Shown here: one piece after another, positions 1 through 12,501 of the stretch
Layout: each line of letters begins with the position of its first letter
How positions within the stretch are numbered: the first letter of the stretch is position 1
Source: Peribolospora baueri
Taxonomy: Eukaryota; Basidiomycota; Peribolosporomycetes; Peribolosporales; Peribolosporaceae
Length of the DNA: 64,000 nucleotides
NCBI GenBank assembly: GCA_029717555.1
Contig: JAMDHS010000010.1
Span: 248,001 to 312,000, forward strand
Direction: 5' to 3'
Notes under the pieces: generated by a model
Database searches by the model: none
The model's input: only the letters and a program-made list of their open reading frames with translations
What the model was told of the DNA's origin: nothing
Made by a program: the position numbers and the translations under genes

Positions 1-40
1 CCTGGCCATCCTTCGCCCTTGAGCGCTTGCCTCGCTCCCG

Positions 41-1562
41 ATGGAGCACCGCTTGCGGACCCCAGGTTGGGCCGGCTACAACCTCGCCTGGTCGCCCTTC
101 TTCGAACACCGTCTTGCCTTGGCGAGCTCGGCCAACGTGAGAGTCACAAAGGCCAGAAGACCGTCGTCCATGGATCATGATCGGCTCACGGCCTCGCTTT
201 GTTCGGTCTCCGCACACAGTACGGCCTTGTCGGCAATGGACGGTTACACATCTTGCGAGTCGGTCCGACGGGGACGCAGGTCGAAAAGACGTCAGTCCGT
301 CCAATGTCAATCCTTTGCCGGCCCCGGGTCGGGTCAGGTCAGGTCACGACGTGGACTAAACTCTTCTCTTCTTCATCTCCCTTCTCGCCTCTATCAGCTT
401 TGATACCCAGGACGGCCTATTCGACATTGCATGGAGCGAATTGCACGAGAACCAGCTCGTAACCGCTAGCGGCGACGGCTCGATCAAGTTGTGGGATATC
501 GGTCTCCATGTGAGTTGCCGCATGCATCCTCCATTTCGTCTGTCCGTCTGTCCGTCTCGCACTCTCATCACATCCATCCCTTCGTTAAATCATTCCCATC
601 GCATCCCCGTCGCTCTTGTCGCCGCTCGCTGACCAGGAGTTTCCAATTCGTAATTGGCACGAGCACAAGCGTGAGGTCTTCTCGGTCGATTGGAACAACA
701 TCAAAAAGGACCTCTTTGCGACGAGCTCGTGGGATGAGACTGTCAAATTGGTCAGTCTCGCCCTTTGCCTCCGGTCTCCGTCTTCATTCCTACGACTGAA
801 ACGCTGAATCGAACTTCCCTCCGCCTTCCCCCCTCTCATCGCCCGCCCCATCTCTAGTGGCATCCAGAACGACCAGCCTCGCTCACCACGCTACACGCGC
901 ACACCGGCTGCGTATACGCTGCCATCTTCTCTCCCCACTCCCCCGACACCATCGCCACCTGTTCCGCCGATGGAACCCTACGCCTCTTCGACCTCCGACA
1001 ACCCAACAACGTCGTCGGCCCCTCAGGCCTCGCCGCCGCCGCCGCCCCGGCGATGACCATCCAAGTCGGAGGAGAGGTGCTGTGCCTCGACTGGAACAAG
1101 TATCGGCCAATGACCGTCGCTACCGGTTCGGTAGATCGGTCGGTCAAAGTGTGGGATCTGCGCATGGTGGCCGTCGGTCCAGGAGCGTTGGCGGGCGGCG
1201 GAGGAGGCGGCGGCGGTGGGGCCACTCTGGCGGCCGCTTTGCTCGGACACGAGTACGCGGTGCGTAAAGTCGCCTGGTCTCCTCACTCCCCCTCCTTGCT
1301 CGCCAGTGCGAGCTACGACATGACGGCCCGAGTGTGGGACGTCGACGCTGCCTCCGCCTCTTCCCTCCCCGGCGCCCCCGCGTTGGGCTCGACTGGCGTC
1401 GGCGGCGCACTGAAGCACATCCACGACGCACACACCGAGTTTGTCGTCGGGCTGTCTTGGAGCTTGTACGTCGAAGGATGGCTGGCCAGCTGCGCTTGGG
1501 ACCAGCACGTCCACGTGTGGCCCGCATTGGGATCGTCACCAGCCGCGGGCCTGCGACGATGA
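41..1562 (+). CDS. PEX7: Peroxisomal targeting signal 2 receptor Pex7 (WD40)
   Basis: Pex7 is a cytosolic WD40 receptor that carries PTS2 proteins such as thiolase to the peroxisome. Five exons fit one frame: 41-136, 220-290, 398-509, 637-750 and 858-1562, giving 365 residues, the usual Pex7 length. The N-terminus has the Pex7 signature ([15 protein letters not shown], then [11 protein letters not shown]). WD repeats follow with WDIG, WDETVKL, WDLR, WDVD and the closing [11 protein letters not shown] Gly/Ala-rich loop near residues 245-260 sits between two blades. The ATG at 41 is the first in frame and lies just before the conserved start, but only 40 bases precede it, so an upstream start cannot be excluded. 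The stop lies about 75-95 bases from the end of a convergent gene. Family assignment is firm. Confidence 0.93.
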
Positions 1563-1634
1563 TTATTCATGAACTACAGCTCTGGCTGGCATACGTATGC
1601 GTTTCACGACGGGCCGACCGAGAAAAGGTATCAT

Positions 1635-2848
1635 TCATCTTTGCATCAGCTGGTATCTATCTATGTGCACGAGCGTCGAAGGGGTTGCGAAGGTTGCGAA
1701 AGATGGCCCAAAGAACGGAGAGACTGAAAACCAAAAACGCGGAAGATGCTGGAAGAGAGAGACGGACGGAGGGGAGAGGGTGAGCGTAGGCGACGGCAGG
1801 ACTGAACAGCAATAATAATACAGGCTCACCAAAAAGTGTACGTCTCCGTCGAGCCAGAGCGACGCGGACGGCCTCCTGCTTTCGCATCGTCGCTTCTAGT
1901 TCCACCATCTGGCGACGGTCGAGCAGACGAGTGGAAAGGGAGTCATTGAATGGGCGGGGCGCGCAAAGACCAGACCACCTGCAAGGCCGGACTAGCGAAT
2001 AAAAAATCGAAATCGACACTCACAGCTGCCTTGCCCCTCACCAAGATCCTACCCGCTTGCTCCAAACGGTCGACACCGACTCGAATCGACCTTTGCACGT
2101 CCAGACTGTCGGCGCGAATGGATTTGAGTCTTGTGAGCGTGTATGAGACAGTGGACTGTACCGACGACGGTGATCGGGAGGTCAACTGGGACACCTGGTG
2201 CTGTAAGGGGAAGGGCGTCATGGATGGGGGGCGAACGGGATTGAGCAAGCAGGAACAGGGTTGACCGAGTTCGGCGTCCTCGCTCACTAGCACTCGCTCG
2301 TCTAGGCCATCGATCTTTTCGAGCAGCACGCTCCACTCCAGCGCCACATGCTCGATGTTGTGCTGAGGAGAGGATGGGGTAAATGAGGGAAAATTCAGCT
2401 CTCATCCATCTTCCAGGCCCTCCTCCTCTTCTCCTCTCTCGTGCACGCCCGTCGTCACGTATAAGTCACGTAGGATTGACCGACGACCACCGTCGGGCCA
2501 AGCCGACTTTTATGACTTTTTACTCACCTCCAACCGTGCGATCCTGGTCTCGTGAGCGAGGCAGCGCTGTCTCGACTGCCTAATGAGGCTCATGATCCTC
2601 CTGTCCTCCCCGTCGTCCTCTCTTCCCATCGGCCAATCCTTGGCATCGCCGGTAACCCTCTCTCTACTACTGCTCCCCGCTCCCTCGTACCCATCCGACC
2701 CATCCTGACCACCGTCCACGACCTCCGACGCCGACGCCGCTGTCGCTGCCCGCCCCGAGCCGTCCACCCGGCCGTCCGTCTCGCCGCCGCCGCCGGCCAG
2801 CGCTCGCAGTGCGCCTTGCTGCTCGCTCGTCGTCGTTGTCGTCGTCAT
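1635..2848 (-). CDS. Small coiled-coil protein of unknown function
   Basis: A spliced minus-strand gene. Likely exons are 2848-2528, 2362-2288, about 2155-2024 and 1908-1657, with consensus donors GTGAGTA, GTGAGC and GTGAGT. The first 75 residues are low-complexity (Thr run, Gly, Asp, Ser). The rest is charged, heptad-like helix: RQRCLAHETRIARLE, ALEWSVLLEKIDGLDERV, RLEQAGRILVRGKAA, MVELEATMRKQEAVRVAL. Size (about 260 residues) and helix content suggest a subunit of a small helical complex (BLOC-1-like, kinetochore or tether), but no signature settles this. The third acceptor is uncertain, since three in-frame choices exist. The C-terminus may end at 1657 or, if a GTGAGC donor is used, at 1635. 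Product unrecognised; the reality of the gene is inferred from splice sites and phase. Confidence 0.55.
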
Positions 2849-3664
2849 GAAGAGCAAAACGTAGTAGACATTCAAGGGTGGGGCGGGAAGGAAATAAGGA
2901 AAGTGAGAGAGAGTGTGTGTGTACTGTGTGTGGCCGTTTGAACGTAAAGCGATCGGTCGCGTCCGTCCGTCAGTTCCACCGGGTCGGTCGGTGATCGACG
3001 GCAGACTTGGACGCTCATGCGGCATGCACAAGCGCAGGTTGCCGGACGCCGGGTCCATTCACTTAGTGACCATCGCGTTTCAAGGCAGAAGAAAGTTTAT
3101 TATGTTTGCTGGAGCAGTTCCTACGCTTACTTTAGCGTACGCACTCGGGGGCGGGGCGTCTAGACAAGAGAGAAAAAGAGAGCGCGAAAAGCCAAGGCCA
3201 AGAGAGGAAAGAGCGAGACAAAAGGGCAGAAATCGAGGGAAAAAGTAAAAAACCAAAATTTATCGAGGCTGGTCGTGAGAGATAAGATGCGTCACCGGGT
3301 ATACTGACGCAAAAAAGAACAAGGCCTTGGGAGTCCGAGACGAGAAGCAAGGGCGGGCGAAAAGGACGAAAAAAAATAACGGCAAGAGGAGGTCTAGAAG
3401 GCAGCAAGAAGTGGGTGGAGAAGGCGGCAAGCAAGCAAGCAAGCAAACGCGGACGCCGTGAGGAATGGAGCCAGAAAGAAGAGGCATCGACACGAGCAAG
3501 ATGTGGAGAGCCACCTCTTGGGAAGCGGACGCGCGGGGAGGGAGGGATGGAATGGGGGAAGAACCAAGCTCGAAGAGATCGAGTTGTGGGCACATCTCGC
3601 AAAAAAAAAAAAACAAGAAGAAAAAAAAAAAAAGCGACGGAGCTGCGCACTTCGCGCTCCGCAC
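2849..3664. other. Intergenic region, purine-rich with homopolymer runs
   Basis: Between the coiled-coil gene start and the hydrolase stop. It holds long A/G-rich stretches, a GCAA tandem run near 3425-3447 and two A runs near 3601-3633. Open frames here have no family resemblance and biased composition. No gene seen. Confidence 0.6.
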
Positions 3665-4346
3665 TCAGTGCACGCTGCTAGCCTCGCCCAGCGACTCCTC
3701 GGTAGTCTCAACAGAAATGGTGATACCCATCCCGCCGTACCAGGACTGGCCTACCTCCGCGCGTCCCTCTTCCTGTCCTCCATCTTCTAGGTTCGGGCTC
3801 TGCCCTCCCAACGGGACGGCTGGCAATCTGACAGCGCCAGCGCCGGCGCCGGCGCCTGAACCCGCCGTCCTTCCGGCCAGACCGAGCGCGGAGAGAGGCC
3901 TGGAGCCCTCGACAGGAGGAATGATCGACGTCGCCGCCGTCCATCGCGGCTGCTCACGGCCGTAGGCGTCACGGACGAGCTTGGGCGCGTCGTGAGGGTC
4001 CGATGGGAGCGGTTGGTAGCGCTGCTGCTGCTGCGTCCGCTTGCGCGGCAACGTCGTCTTCCGGCGCGGCTCTCCGGGGACGGAGACGGGCACGGACGGA
4101 GACGGTCCTCGTCCGTCCGCGTTCTGGCTCCAGGAGACGGACGAGGTGGACGCCGTCGTGGTGGTTGTGCCTCGGCCGGTGCCGTTGGCGCTTGCGCTTG
4201 ACGCCAAGGACGGCCTCGACGCGGCGTCGTTGCCTGAGTAGGGAAGGACAGCGCTGAAATGAGCGGGCAGATTGTCCAACGGTCCTTTATCTCCCTGCGG
4301 TTTTTCCTCCTCCTCCCGGCCGTACCCTTCATCATCACCATCTTCT

Positions 4347-4442
<96 letters not shown>

Positions 4443-6771
4443 CCATCAAAGTCACCGTCATCACCCTCGTCAAACTCGTCCTCGTCGCCGCCGTCTGACT
4501 GAGAATGGTCCAAATCCATATCTCCATCGCCATCGGCACGCTCGCTGCTGGCGCTCGCGCTTCGCACGTCCCTGTCGATGAGGTAGATTTCCGACGTCGC
4601 TGGCGCCGGCGTGGTCGCCGTCGTGGTCGTGAGCCGTCGGAGCTCCAGCTCATCCTGCCACTTCGCTCGAACCGACGCGGGGAGCGAGCTCCAACGCGGG
4701 TCGTGAAGGTCCCAGTGGGACGGGTGGTCATCTTCGGCGACGTCGGTCGAAGACAAATGCGACGACATTCGCCTGGACGGGTTTGGGGATGCAGACGCCG
4801 GACTCGCGGACGAGCCCGAGCTGGTCATGCACAGAGGGTCCTGCAGCGCCCCCAGATCGTCATCTGGTCCGGGGATGGGCAGACCAGCGACGGTGCAGAG
4901 GAAGGGTACGAGAATGTCGGACAGCTCGTCCGGGTGACTGAGAGGGATAATGTGAGGCGCGCCTTCGATAGTGATCGCCTCGACGGAGCGCGCATGGGTG
5001 AAAAGTTCGACGAATTCCTGAGGCGGAGCGGGGCATGCAAGGAAGAAGGGTGCGCGTGGGTGAGTGCGGAGAGCCGTCTTTTCGAACAAGCGGGGGACTC
5101 ACTTGTGCGAGTTGCTTGCCGTCCTGAGGGAGGCCGTTGGTACCCTCGACGATGCGCACGTCGCAAGTGATTTTCGCCAAGCGCTCCTTCGTCATCGGCT
5201 CCCGCTCGTTGTGGGGCCGGAACCAGGAGTGGATGAGGTGTTCGCGCGCTTGAGGGTGGCGGAAGTAGCGCCTCACCGTTTCTTCGTGGTGCGTCTCGGC
5301 GACGCCGGGAGGAAAGTCATAGTGCCAGAGGCATCGATAGCGGACGACTGGTGGGACGAGGAAGACACAAGGTCAACCCAAGTCGCAAAAAAAAAGACGG
5401 CGAGAGCATCGTGTGCATGGGCCGGCCAAACCATCGATCCGCTTCCTTGCCCCTCCACTCACTGTAAAGGTATTCCGTAGGCACCTCGATCCGCCGCGGC
5501 TTGAGACGACCATTCGATTTCCTCTGTCTTTCCTCCTCCTCGTAAGCCTTGGCGGCCCATGCGTCGTATATCCGCATGATGTCATCATAGAGCATTTTTT
5601 TGTTGAACTCGGTCTGAAAGGGTTAGCGATACGAATCGACGGGGGTTCAGCGCGAGGCACGATCCATCATCTGACACCGAGTGTCGGCCTGATGACCTTG
5701 GCGAAACGGTGAAAAAAAAGCAAGCGAATCCACGCAGACACTCACCTCTCTCTCGCCGATGGGGCCGACGCACATCAGGCTGCCGATGTACTGGGACCAA
5801 TCGGCGGCCAAGCGCATGCAAACGAGGACTCCGGTGCCGAGGCCGAGGAGGTGAAGACGCTTTCCTCCGATGTAACGCTCGATCTGCTCGTCCAAGTCCA
5901 TGTTCTCGCTGCTCCCACCGTCGTCGGTCTCTTCTTCTATCGCATCCGAACCTCGCCGCGACATCCGGGCCCTCCTCTCGCGCTCCTTCTCGCGCCTCGC
6001 CTCTTGTCTGATGAGGGCGACCATGCCGGCGCGAAGGTCGTCGCTGGCACAGTCTAGGTCGTACAAAGTCCGCACCTTTTCCTCTCTCGTCCTCCCTCTG
6101 CCTCTGCCTTCGAGAGCGACGACGTTGAAGAGGCGGTGCAAGTGAGGGGAGAAGAGGAGAGGGAGGGAGGAGGCGTGTGCGGAGACGCCGTCGAGAAGGT
6201 GAAGGAGAAGGGTGGGTTTGGAAGGGTCGAGGACGATGGGAAAGTCGTCGGCGATCTTGTCAGGGGCCGACATGGGCGCCCACCTGTCGTTGGTGAGGCC
6301 TTGGGAGGCGGCGGCGGAGAGGGCGGAGGCGGTGACTTTGGTATTACCGGAATTGAGGTGAGGCTGCTTGAGCTCCTCCTCGGTGAAGCGCTCCAAGCCT
6401 TTGAGGGAGACGACGGAAGGGTTGGGGGACACGCCCAAAGCGGTGTCCGTGCCCGCATCTGACGTGGACGGTGTGGATGCCATCGCGGGCGTCGATGCGA
6501 GCGCCGGAGTCGACTTCACGCTTCCCTGGTCCTGCGCCGGCGGGGCGGCGGGTCGATGATGATCCAGCGGCGATGTCGCGAGAGCGGAGGATGATGAACG
6601 AGCGCGCGCGTTGGAGTCGCGGCGGAAAACGTCGCCGGTGAGGAAGCCGGAGCGGTGGTACTTGTTGCGCGCGGAGGATTGCTTGAGCGTGGCGGGGGTG
6701 GAGAAGTAGAGGGCGATCTCCCCCTCATCGCGCTGGTAGCGCTCCGAAGCGTCGAGGTCGATGTGCGGCAT
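3665..6771 (-). CDS. Alpha/beta-hydrolase fold protein with degenerate catalytic motif and Asp-rich tail
   Basis: Four exons (6771-5746, 5613-5463, 5347-5103, 5017-3665), all in phase, give about 924 residues. The start is the first in-frame ATG; the longer frame upstream has no ATG. After a 130-residue Ser/Ala/Pro-rich N-terminus comes an alpha/beta-hydrolase core. The strand-3 region is LLLHLLDGVSAHASSLPLLF, followed by VALEGRGRGRT. The elbow HLLGLGTGVLVCMRLA is near residues 306-321, so the nucleophile position holds Thr (about 313) instead of Ser. The His motif EGAPHIIPLSHPDEL is near 492-506. The usual Asp loop reads VRIVEGTNGLPQDG. A 170-residue inserted region separates the oxyanion strand from the elbow. 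The last 450 residues are disordered and include about 40 Asp. Substrate unknown; it may be a non-enzymatic fold. Fold assignment is fairly sure, function is not. Confidence 0.75.
4330..4447. repeat. (ATC)n microsatellite coding for a poly-Asp tract
   Basis: Nearly perfect trinucleotide repeat with a few ACC interruptions, inside the last exon of the hydrolase gene. On the coding strand it reads GAT/GGT, giving an Asp run with occasional Gly around residues 665-705. Confidence 0.95.
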
Positions 6772-9700
6772 GGCGATGGAGCGGAGAGCAGGCAGGCGAG
6801 CGTGGAGCAAGGACGAAGAGGGGGGCCTTTGCAGCGCGTTGATCGCCTGCGAGTGGTTCGGGGGCCAGTGGGGAAGAGGAGGCGAAGACGAGGCGGGGGC
6901 GAGCGATTTCTATGGAGCACACAAGGCGACGGTCGAGGGGGACGGGGAGAGGGATGGAGGGATGGAGGGATGGAGGTGAAGCAATAAGGTGTGAAGTAGA
7001 AGGGAAGGATGAAATGGGATGGTGGGGCCGAAGGAGAGGAAAGAGGGCGCGGAAATTTGGCTGGCGAGGACGGAAGCTAGGCGGTCCGTCGCGGATTGCT
7101 GGTCAGTCACTCTTCGCTCGTCGCTCTCGCTTGCCGGAAGCAGTGAAGACGAGTTTGAAGTCGCCGACGGGGCCGTGGCTGGACGTCTGTCTGTGTCTGT
7201 CTGTGTCTATGGGCTAGTTAGTGATATGGCTAATGTCAGCCACGAGTGCTTCCCGAGCGAGACGGAGACGGAGACGGTAAGTACATACACTACTACACCA
7301 CTACACGGGCCACCGGGAACCCGACGGCTGGCGCGAGCGGCAGGCGAGCCGGGGGAACGGACGACTGGGAGTGGCGTTGCGTCTGCGTCTGCCGCGGCGC
7401 CAGTGGAGTGGGAGAAGGGAGACGCAAAGGCGCGCGAAGGCCGACCGAGACGAGGGGAGGCGCGAAGAGGATTGGCGCTAAGGTGGTTAGGGAGCGGAAG
7501 GAAGGAAGAAAAGGAGCGGTGGAAGGGAGTGTGGAGGGGCGCATGACAGCGAGCCGACGAGCCATCTTGTGTCGTCTGTCTATGTGTCTCTATGTGTCTG
7601 TCTCTGTCAGGCTGGTTGGTTGGTTGGTCGCTTGCTTGGCTCGCCTTGCTTCCCTCCGCTCAGCACACAGACACAGACACAGCGATGTCGTATCTACCTA
7701 TCACACACGCTCCGAGTGGCCCCTCGCTTCTCTTCTCTTCTCTTCTCCCTCTTGCTCGTCGCCGGCAAGCGGGGAACGGGCGAACGAACGAACGAACGAA
7801 CGGGCACAAATGGGGCCGACCGATCGGCGAGCGGAGCGGCGACAGCCGACGGGCCGACGACACAACATAACTGGACCCGCGATCAGACCGGGCGGCTAAC
7901 TAAACGAGGCAAGCCGGAGATGCGCGATTTGCGATGTGCGAAGAAGGACGATCTTTCGACGCTCCAACCGACGGACCGACGGACGGACGGGAAGGAGCGC
8001 CGCCAAGCGAACCGAAGCGATGCGATGCAATGCGTAGAGAAGCGACGACCCCCGTCCGTCTCTCTCCTCTTGGGCCGTCGTCGCCTCTTGCCGCACCCGC
8101 CAACGTGCCCTGTCCGACGACAGGACGCCCAACGTCGTCGCGACGTCGCAGAACGACACGCTCACACGCACACACGCACATACACAGACGCTTGATTTGA
8201 TAGCATCGATTGCCCAGCGTCCGACGTACCTGCGCTGACCAGACAGATGTGATCGCAACTCCACGCCGCATAGCGCTCTCACGCTCAAAATCGGCGACGG
8301 ACTGACTTTTCGACACTAACTCACTGTCCCTGCTCACTAGTCGACCCGCGACCCGACCCGACCGGCCGGTGCCCGTCGCCCGTCGCCCGCCCATGCACTC
8401 GCCCGCGTCGACGCGGTTGCTGCTCGCGCTAGGCCGCATCGCATCGCACCCAGTTGCAGCCGCAGCCGCAGCCGCAGCCGGCCCTGCCTGCCCGAGGTCG
8501 ACTGAAAGCGTGACGTGACGGCCGTCTAAGTTATTAGCCAGCCAGCTACTGTCGCTTATTACCACTCGCTCGCTCACCTCGTCCTCGCTCTAAACCATGT
8601 ACTGTACGTAGGCTGATGTCAGTAGCCCGCGGGATCGGATCGATGGCTACTTACTGTTTGCTGTACGGGGAAGACGCGCCTCCGTCCAACCGAGCCAGCC
8701 GCCGGTTCTTCTATCCTCCCCTCCATTCCTCCACCTCATCACACCTCACCTCGCCGCACGGCCCACGATAACTACGTTAGTGTGACGCTCGGCCTCCGTC
8801 TCGCTGTCTGTCTCATCGCACCGACTCACCCGCATCCGCCTCCGATCCCGGGCTCACCGGCGGGTGGGCGGGCAGGCAGGCGGGCCGCCGATCGTATGTG
8901 TCTGCATACACACCGCCGCCCGCTCTCCATCATATCGCCCACGCCACATCCACATCCACATCCACATCCATCACCCCGCGGCTGGACACCGGCCCGTCCA
9001 TGGATGTCCGGCCCGACCCGACCCAAGGCGAACCGGAGCGAACCGAACGAACCGGCACGCGAGGGCGAGCCAACGCCGGCCACTCCCTCCGTCCGTCCGT
9101 CGTCAGTCGCATCGCATGGCATGGTCCGGCTTTCGCTTTCTTTCAGCGAGCGACACCTCCGTGCAATGCATACCCGCGCGTGTTTTTTTTCTTTCCTCCT
9201 TCTCGATAAACACATGCCTCAGACACACGGCGCGTCCCGGCGCCCCTTTTGCTCCCCCTCCACCGCTTCAGTGTGCCCCGGGATCAATCAGAACGCGGAC
9301 AGGCTCCAAACTTAACGTGTCGCGCGCCTCCCGCCCGCTCGCCCTCCCGCCGGTGACACATATTACCCCTACTTGTCTCACCCGTCGATCCCTGGCCGTC
9401 TTTGTCTCTCCCATGTGTATCACCCCCTTGCGCACGAACAGAACAGACCGGTGCTCGAGCGTATATACGCCGCGCGTTGCGACAAACAGACAGATAGACA
9501 AGGGCCCGGTTAGTTGCGAGTTTGCGAAAAGCAAGTCGCGCAGCGCAGTGATTGCGGAAAAAAAAAAGCTTCTACTCCACCGCCGATCAACACACGTACA
9601 GTCTCGTAAAAAAGATTCCAGCTCCGCGTCCTCTTTCCTTTCTCATCCCCTTCCCCTCCTTCTTCTCCCCACCCCGGCCGTTTCCTAGTGAGCCGAGCCG

Positions 9701-10015
9701 AGCCGAAAGCCGGCTCGTGAGCTTGGGCCACCCCCTACTAGAGCGCAAAAAGCTGAGTCGAGTGACCGTCGTCCCGATACCTAGAATGCGCTCGTTGATC
9801 AGACTAACATACATCCCATTCACGCGGACGACGACCAAAACGGAAGGTCGTGATGTGATGAACCTCTTCCGCACCCGGCTCGTACGAAAAAAAAATGCGC
9901 GACTAGACTAAGTTAGACTCTTCTCTGGGATGGAACCCGCCCCCGTCCCCCGAACCCCCTGTCGTCCGTCGTCCGTCCCATCCGATGACGCTCGGGACAG
10001 ATCAACCCAATCAAA
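6772..10015. other. 3.2 kb region without a recognisable gene
   Basis: Lies upstream of the hydrolase start and downstream of the SWD1 stop. It is rich in short tandem words: CCGT/CGTC runs, GAAC repeats near 7780-7802, CAGCCG repeats near 8455-8482 and CCACAT repeats near 8945-8971. The part from about 9150 to 9900 is strongly C/T-rich on the plus strand with A runs. Open frames up to 275 codons exist on both strands, but they overlap one another, are Arg/Ser/Pro-rich and show no known motif. It is probably a long promoter/5'UTR for the hydrolase gene, possibly with a non-coding RNA. Confidence 0.5.
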
Positions 10016-12501
10016 TCAGATGTCGTCTGGAAACTCGTCCTCGAGCCGGACAGGGATGAAGAACGTGGGATCGTCATCTCTGTCAGGGTCCGTCTCCCAA
10101 AACTCTTTTTCCTCCTCTTCCTCCCCCATTATCGCCCCCAGCTCTTCCTCCGCCCCTTTCACATTCACGCCCCCTCCCGCCCCCTCGTTCGGCGGATCTA
10201 CGGCACTGGCACTCTTCAGGGACCGACGATCCGGACCGTCACTGTTGGCGGCAGATCTCTCATGCAAGCCGAAACCGGCGCCGCCGGCTCGCCTCGTCGC
10301 CGGTCGACGACGACGACGACGTGACGACGCCGGGTCGTCGGCGTTATGGGACGTAGGCAGGACAAAGGTGATGTCCACGAGGTGCGACTCGTCCAGGTTC
10401 TGACGACGCGTCGCTAGGTCTTCGTCCTCCTGCACACCAACGGCGGCGGCGAAAAAGAATAGACATCAGTCGCCAAAGCAAAGGGGCCCACGCGTCGTCC
10501 TCGGGCGGGTGCCACTGCGAAGGAAAGAAAGCAACGACTAAGCCGCCCCGCCCACTCACCAAGTCGAACTCATCCTCCCTCTCCATGTAATCTACGTTTT
10601 CCTCCAACTCCTCGAACCCGGGCGCGTAGGCGGACCACGTCTCCGTCACGGGCGTCGTCCAGAGATAAAGGAGGCCAGAAGGAGAGATGGACATGATGAG
10701 CGGTCGAGTGGGATGCCACTTCTCTCGCCCAAGGTAACGGTAAAATGAAGGCCTTAGCAAGACGAGCTTAAAACAATAACAACACGGACGAAAACGAGAA
10801 GAAAAAGCTCACGTCCACGCCGGCCAACGGCTCTGTCGGTCCGTCCAAGATCTTGACCAGCGTACCGCCGCCTCGGTCCCAAATGTACACATTGTGCGCC
10901 GCCTTGTGGCCCGCCCCTAATTCATATCCGCGACAGATTCCAACGTCAGAAAGGGCCGAGCCGCCTGGCGTGACGATCGCAAGAACGACGACGACGACTC
11001 ACCCCCGACGACGTACTCGCCGTCCCCGCTGAAGCCGATCCCGTTCCACGGCGTCCGGTTGACGAGGTCCTGAAACTTGTGCAACAGCACCAATTCGGTC
11101 CTCTTCTTTCCATCCTCTTCATCCCCCTCACCGCCTTCGTCGGCGCCGCTCGGCGTCCCCGCTCCCCCCGGTACGGGAGCTGGAGACAAGGTCTCTGAAT
11201 CCGACGAAGACTGAGGGCGACACCGCTTTGGCCGGTCATGTCGGCGGCGAGGCACGCGAGGCGTCGACACGGCGAACACGCGCACCACGCGGTCGTTCGA
11301 GTTGGTCACCAGCGTGCGCCCCGGCCGGTCGAAGGCCACCTCGCGGATGCTGGATGAACCCGAGGCTTTTATGACGTTCTCGACCTGTATTGGAATACAG
11401 CAAAGACAAACGAGTCGTACTTTCCTCCTCTCAGCAGTCTTTCTCTTATTCAACGGGCCAGGCAGGCAATACCAGGCCTAGACGGCTTCGAAAGGAAAAT
11501 TTACCTCACGTCCAGCGACATCGAAAATGACGACTGCCCCCTTCGAGGTGCCTGCAAAGATTTTTCGACCGTCGGGACTGAAGCGAGCAATGGTGATTTG
11601 TTGCCTACGAATGTTTGCGTGCAGCGAACGATGGAGCGCGTGAGACGACCGCAGAGAGCCCTTATACGTCAAGCGATCGACCACCCACCGACGGCTTGGC
11701 CCGGCCCCCTCTTCGCCCCCTGTCTCTGTTCGTTCTGCGTCATCGATGGCCGAAAGCAAATCCCATCTTTTGCAGCAGGAGGCCAATTTTGGAGACTTCT
11801 GCAGATCCACGAGCACCGCTTGCTGCGTCTCGAGTGTCGCGAGAATAATGTTGCTATACACGTGAAAAGAACGGTACAAAGGAAACTGTGGGAGACCTGG
11901 TCGTGGTAAGAGAAAAAACAGATAAAAGAGTGTGGCTACGTACCAGTTGCGTGGATGGAAGACGGCATGGATGACTGGCGCGTCGAAGCGGACGGTTCGT
12001 ACCCGCTCGCCTGAACGCAGGTCCCAAATGACGCAATTCCAGTCGAGTGAGGCGGACAAGAGATAGCGGCTGTGTCTTGACCAGCTGATATAAAGGAAAG
12101 GAGAACGAGGCTCGCGCAAATGCACTCAGATGCCGCCATCCCTCTTCTGCGCGGACGACGACGCTACCAAAACACGTACCATACGCTGGTGATAGTTTTC
12201 ACGTGTCCCTCAAGGAGCCTCAGCAACCCACGCGTCTCAAGGTCATACACCGTCACGAGACCATCTTGTCTTCCTACAGCGACATAGTTGCCGGCGTTGA
12301 GTCCGAGCGGGTTGAAGCGCACCACAGACGCGGCGGCCTCCCAGGAGACGTCGACCCGCTCGGGGATGTCATTCGCGAACGGGTCTGTTGGTCAAAGCGC
12401 GCCGTAATGAGGACAAACAAGCCAAGACCGCACGGTCAGTAAGGGTAGGTCGTCCGAGAGGAAAGAAAGCCAGTGCACATACTCAGCAGCTGAGCGTTCA
12501 T
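10016..12501 (-). CDS. SWD1: Set1/COMPASS WD40 subunit Swd1 (RbBP5 homologue)
   Basis: Swd1/RbBP5 is a nuclear core subunit of the H3K4 methyltransferase complex. Eight exons (12501-12483, 12384-12180, 12084-11944, 11853-11505, 11384-11003, 10916-10813, 10718-10560, 10429-10016) keep phase and give 590 residues. The 19-nt first exon encodes MNAQLL, matching the RbBP5 start. Family hallmarks are VCWSRHSRYLLSAS, KFQDLVNRTPWNGIGFSGDG, IWDRGGGTLVKILDGPTE, WSAYAPGFEELEENVDYME, and the acidic hinge EDEDLATR followed by DESHLVDIT. The last 110 residues are disordered, with a Glu run and FFIPVRLEDEFPDDI at the end. An in-frame stretch near 11600-11650 could be a retained or alternatively spliced intron. 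It is divergent from the acyl-CoA oxidase gene, with 447 bases between starts. Confidence 0.93.

Noticed and set aside
3787-4731. 314-codon minus-strand frame with a poly-Met run
   Set aside because: Same strand, other frame of the hydrolase last exon; the Met run is the ATC repeat read out of frame.
8941-8971. CRISPR-like or satellite array
   Set aside because: A short CCACAT microsatellite only; no spacers, and the organism is a eukaryote.
8864-9688. 274-codon open frame in the gene-free region
   Set aside because: Pro/Arg/His-rich, overlaps equally long frames in other registers, holds microsatellite translation and no conserved motif.
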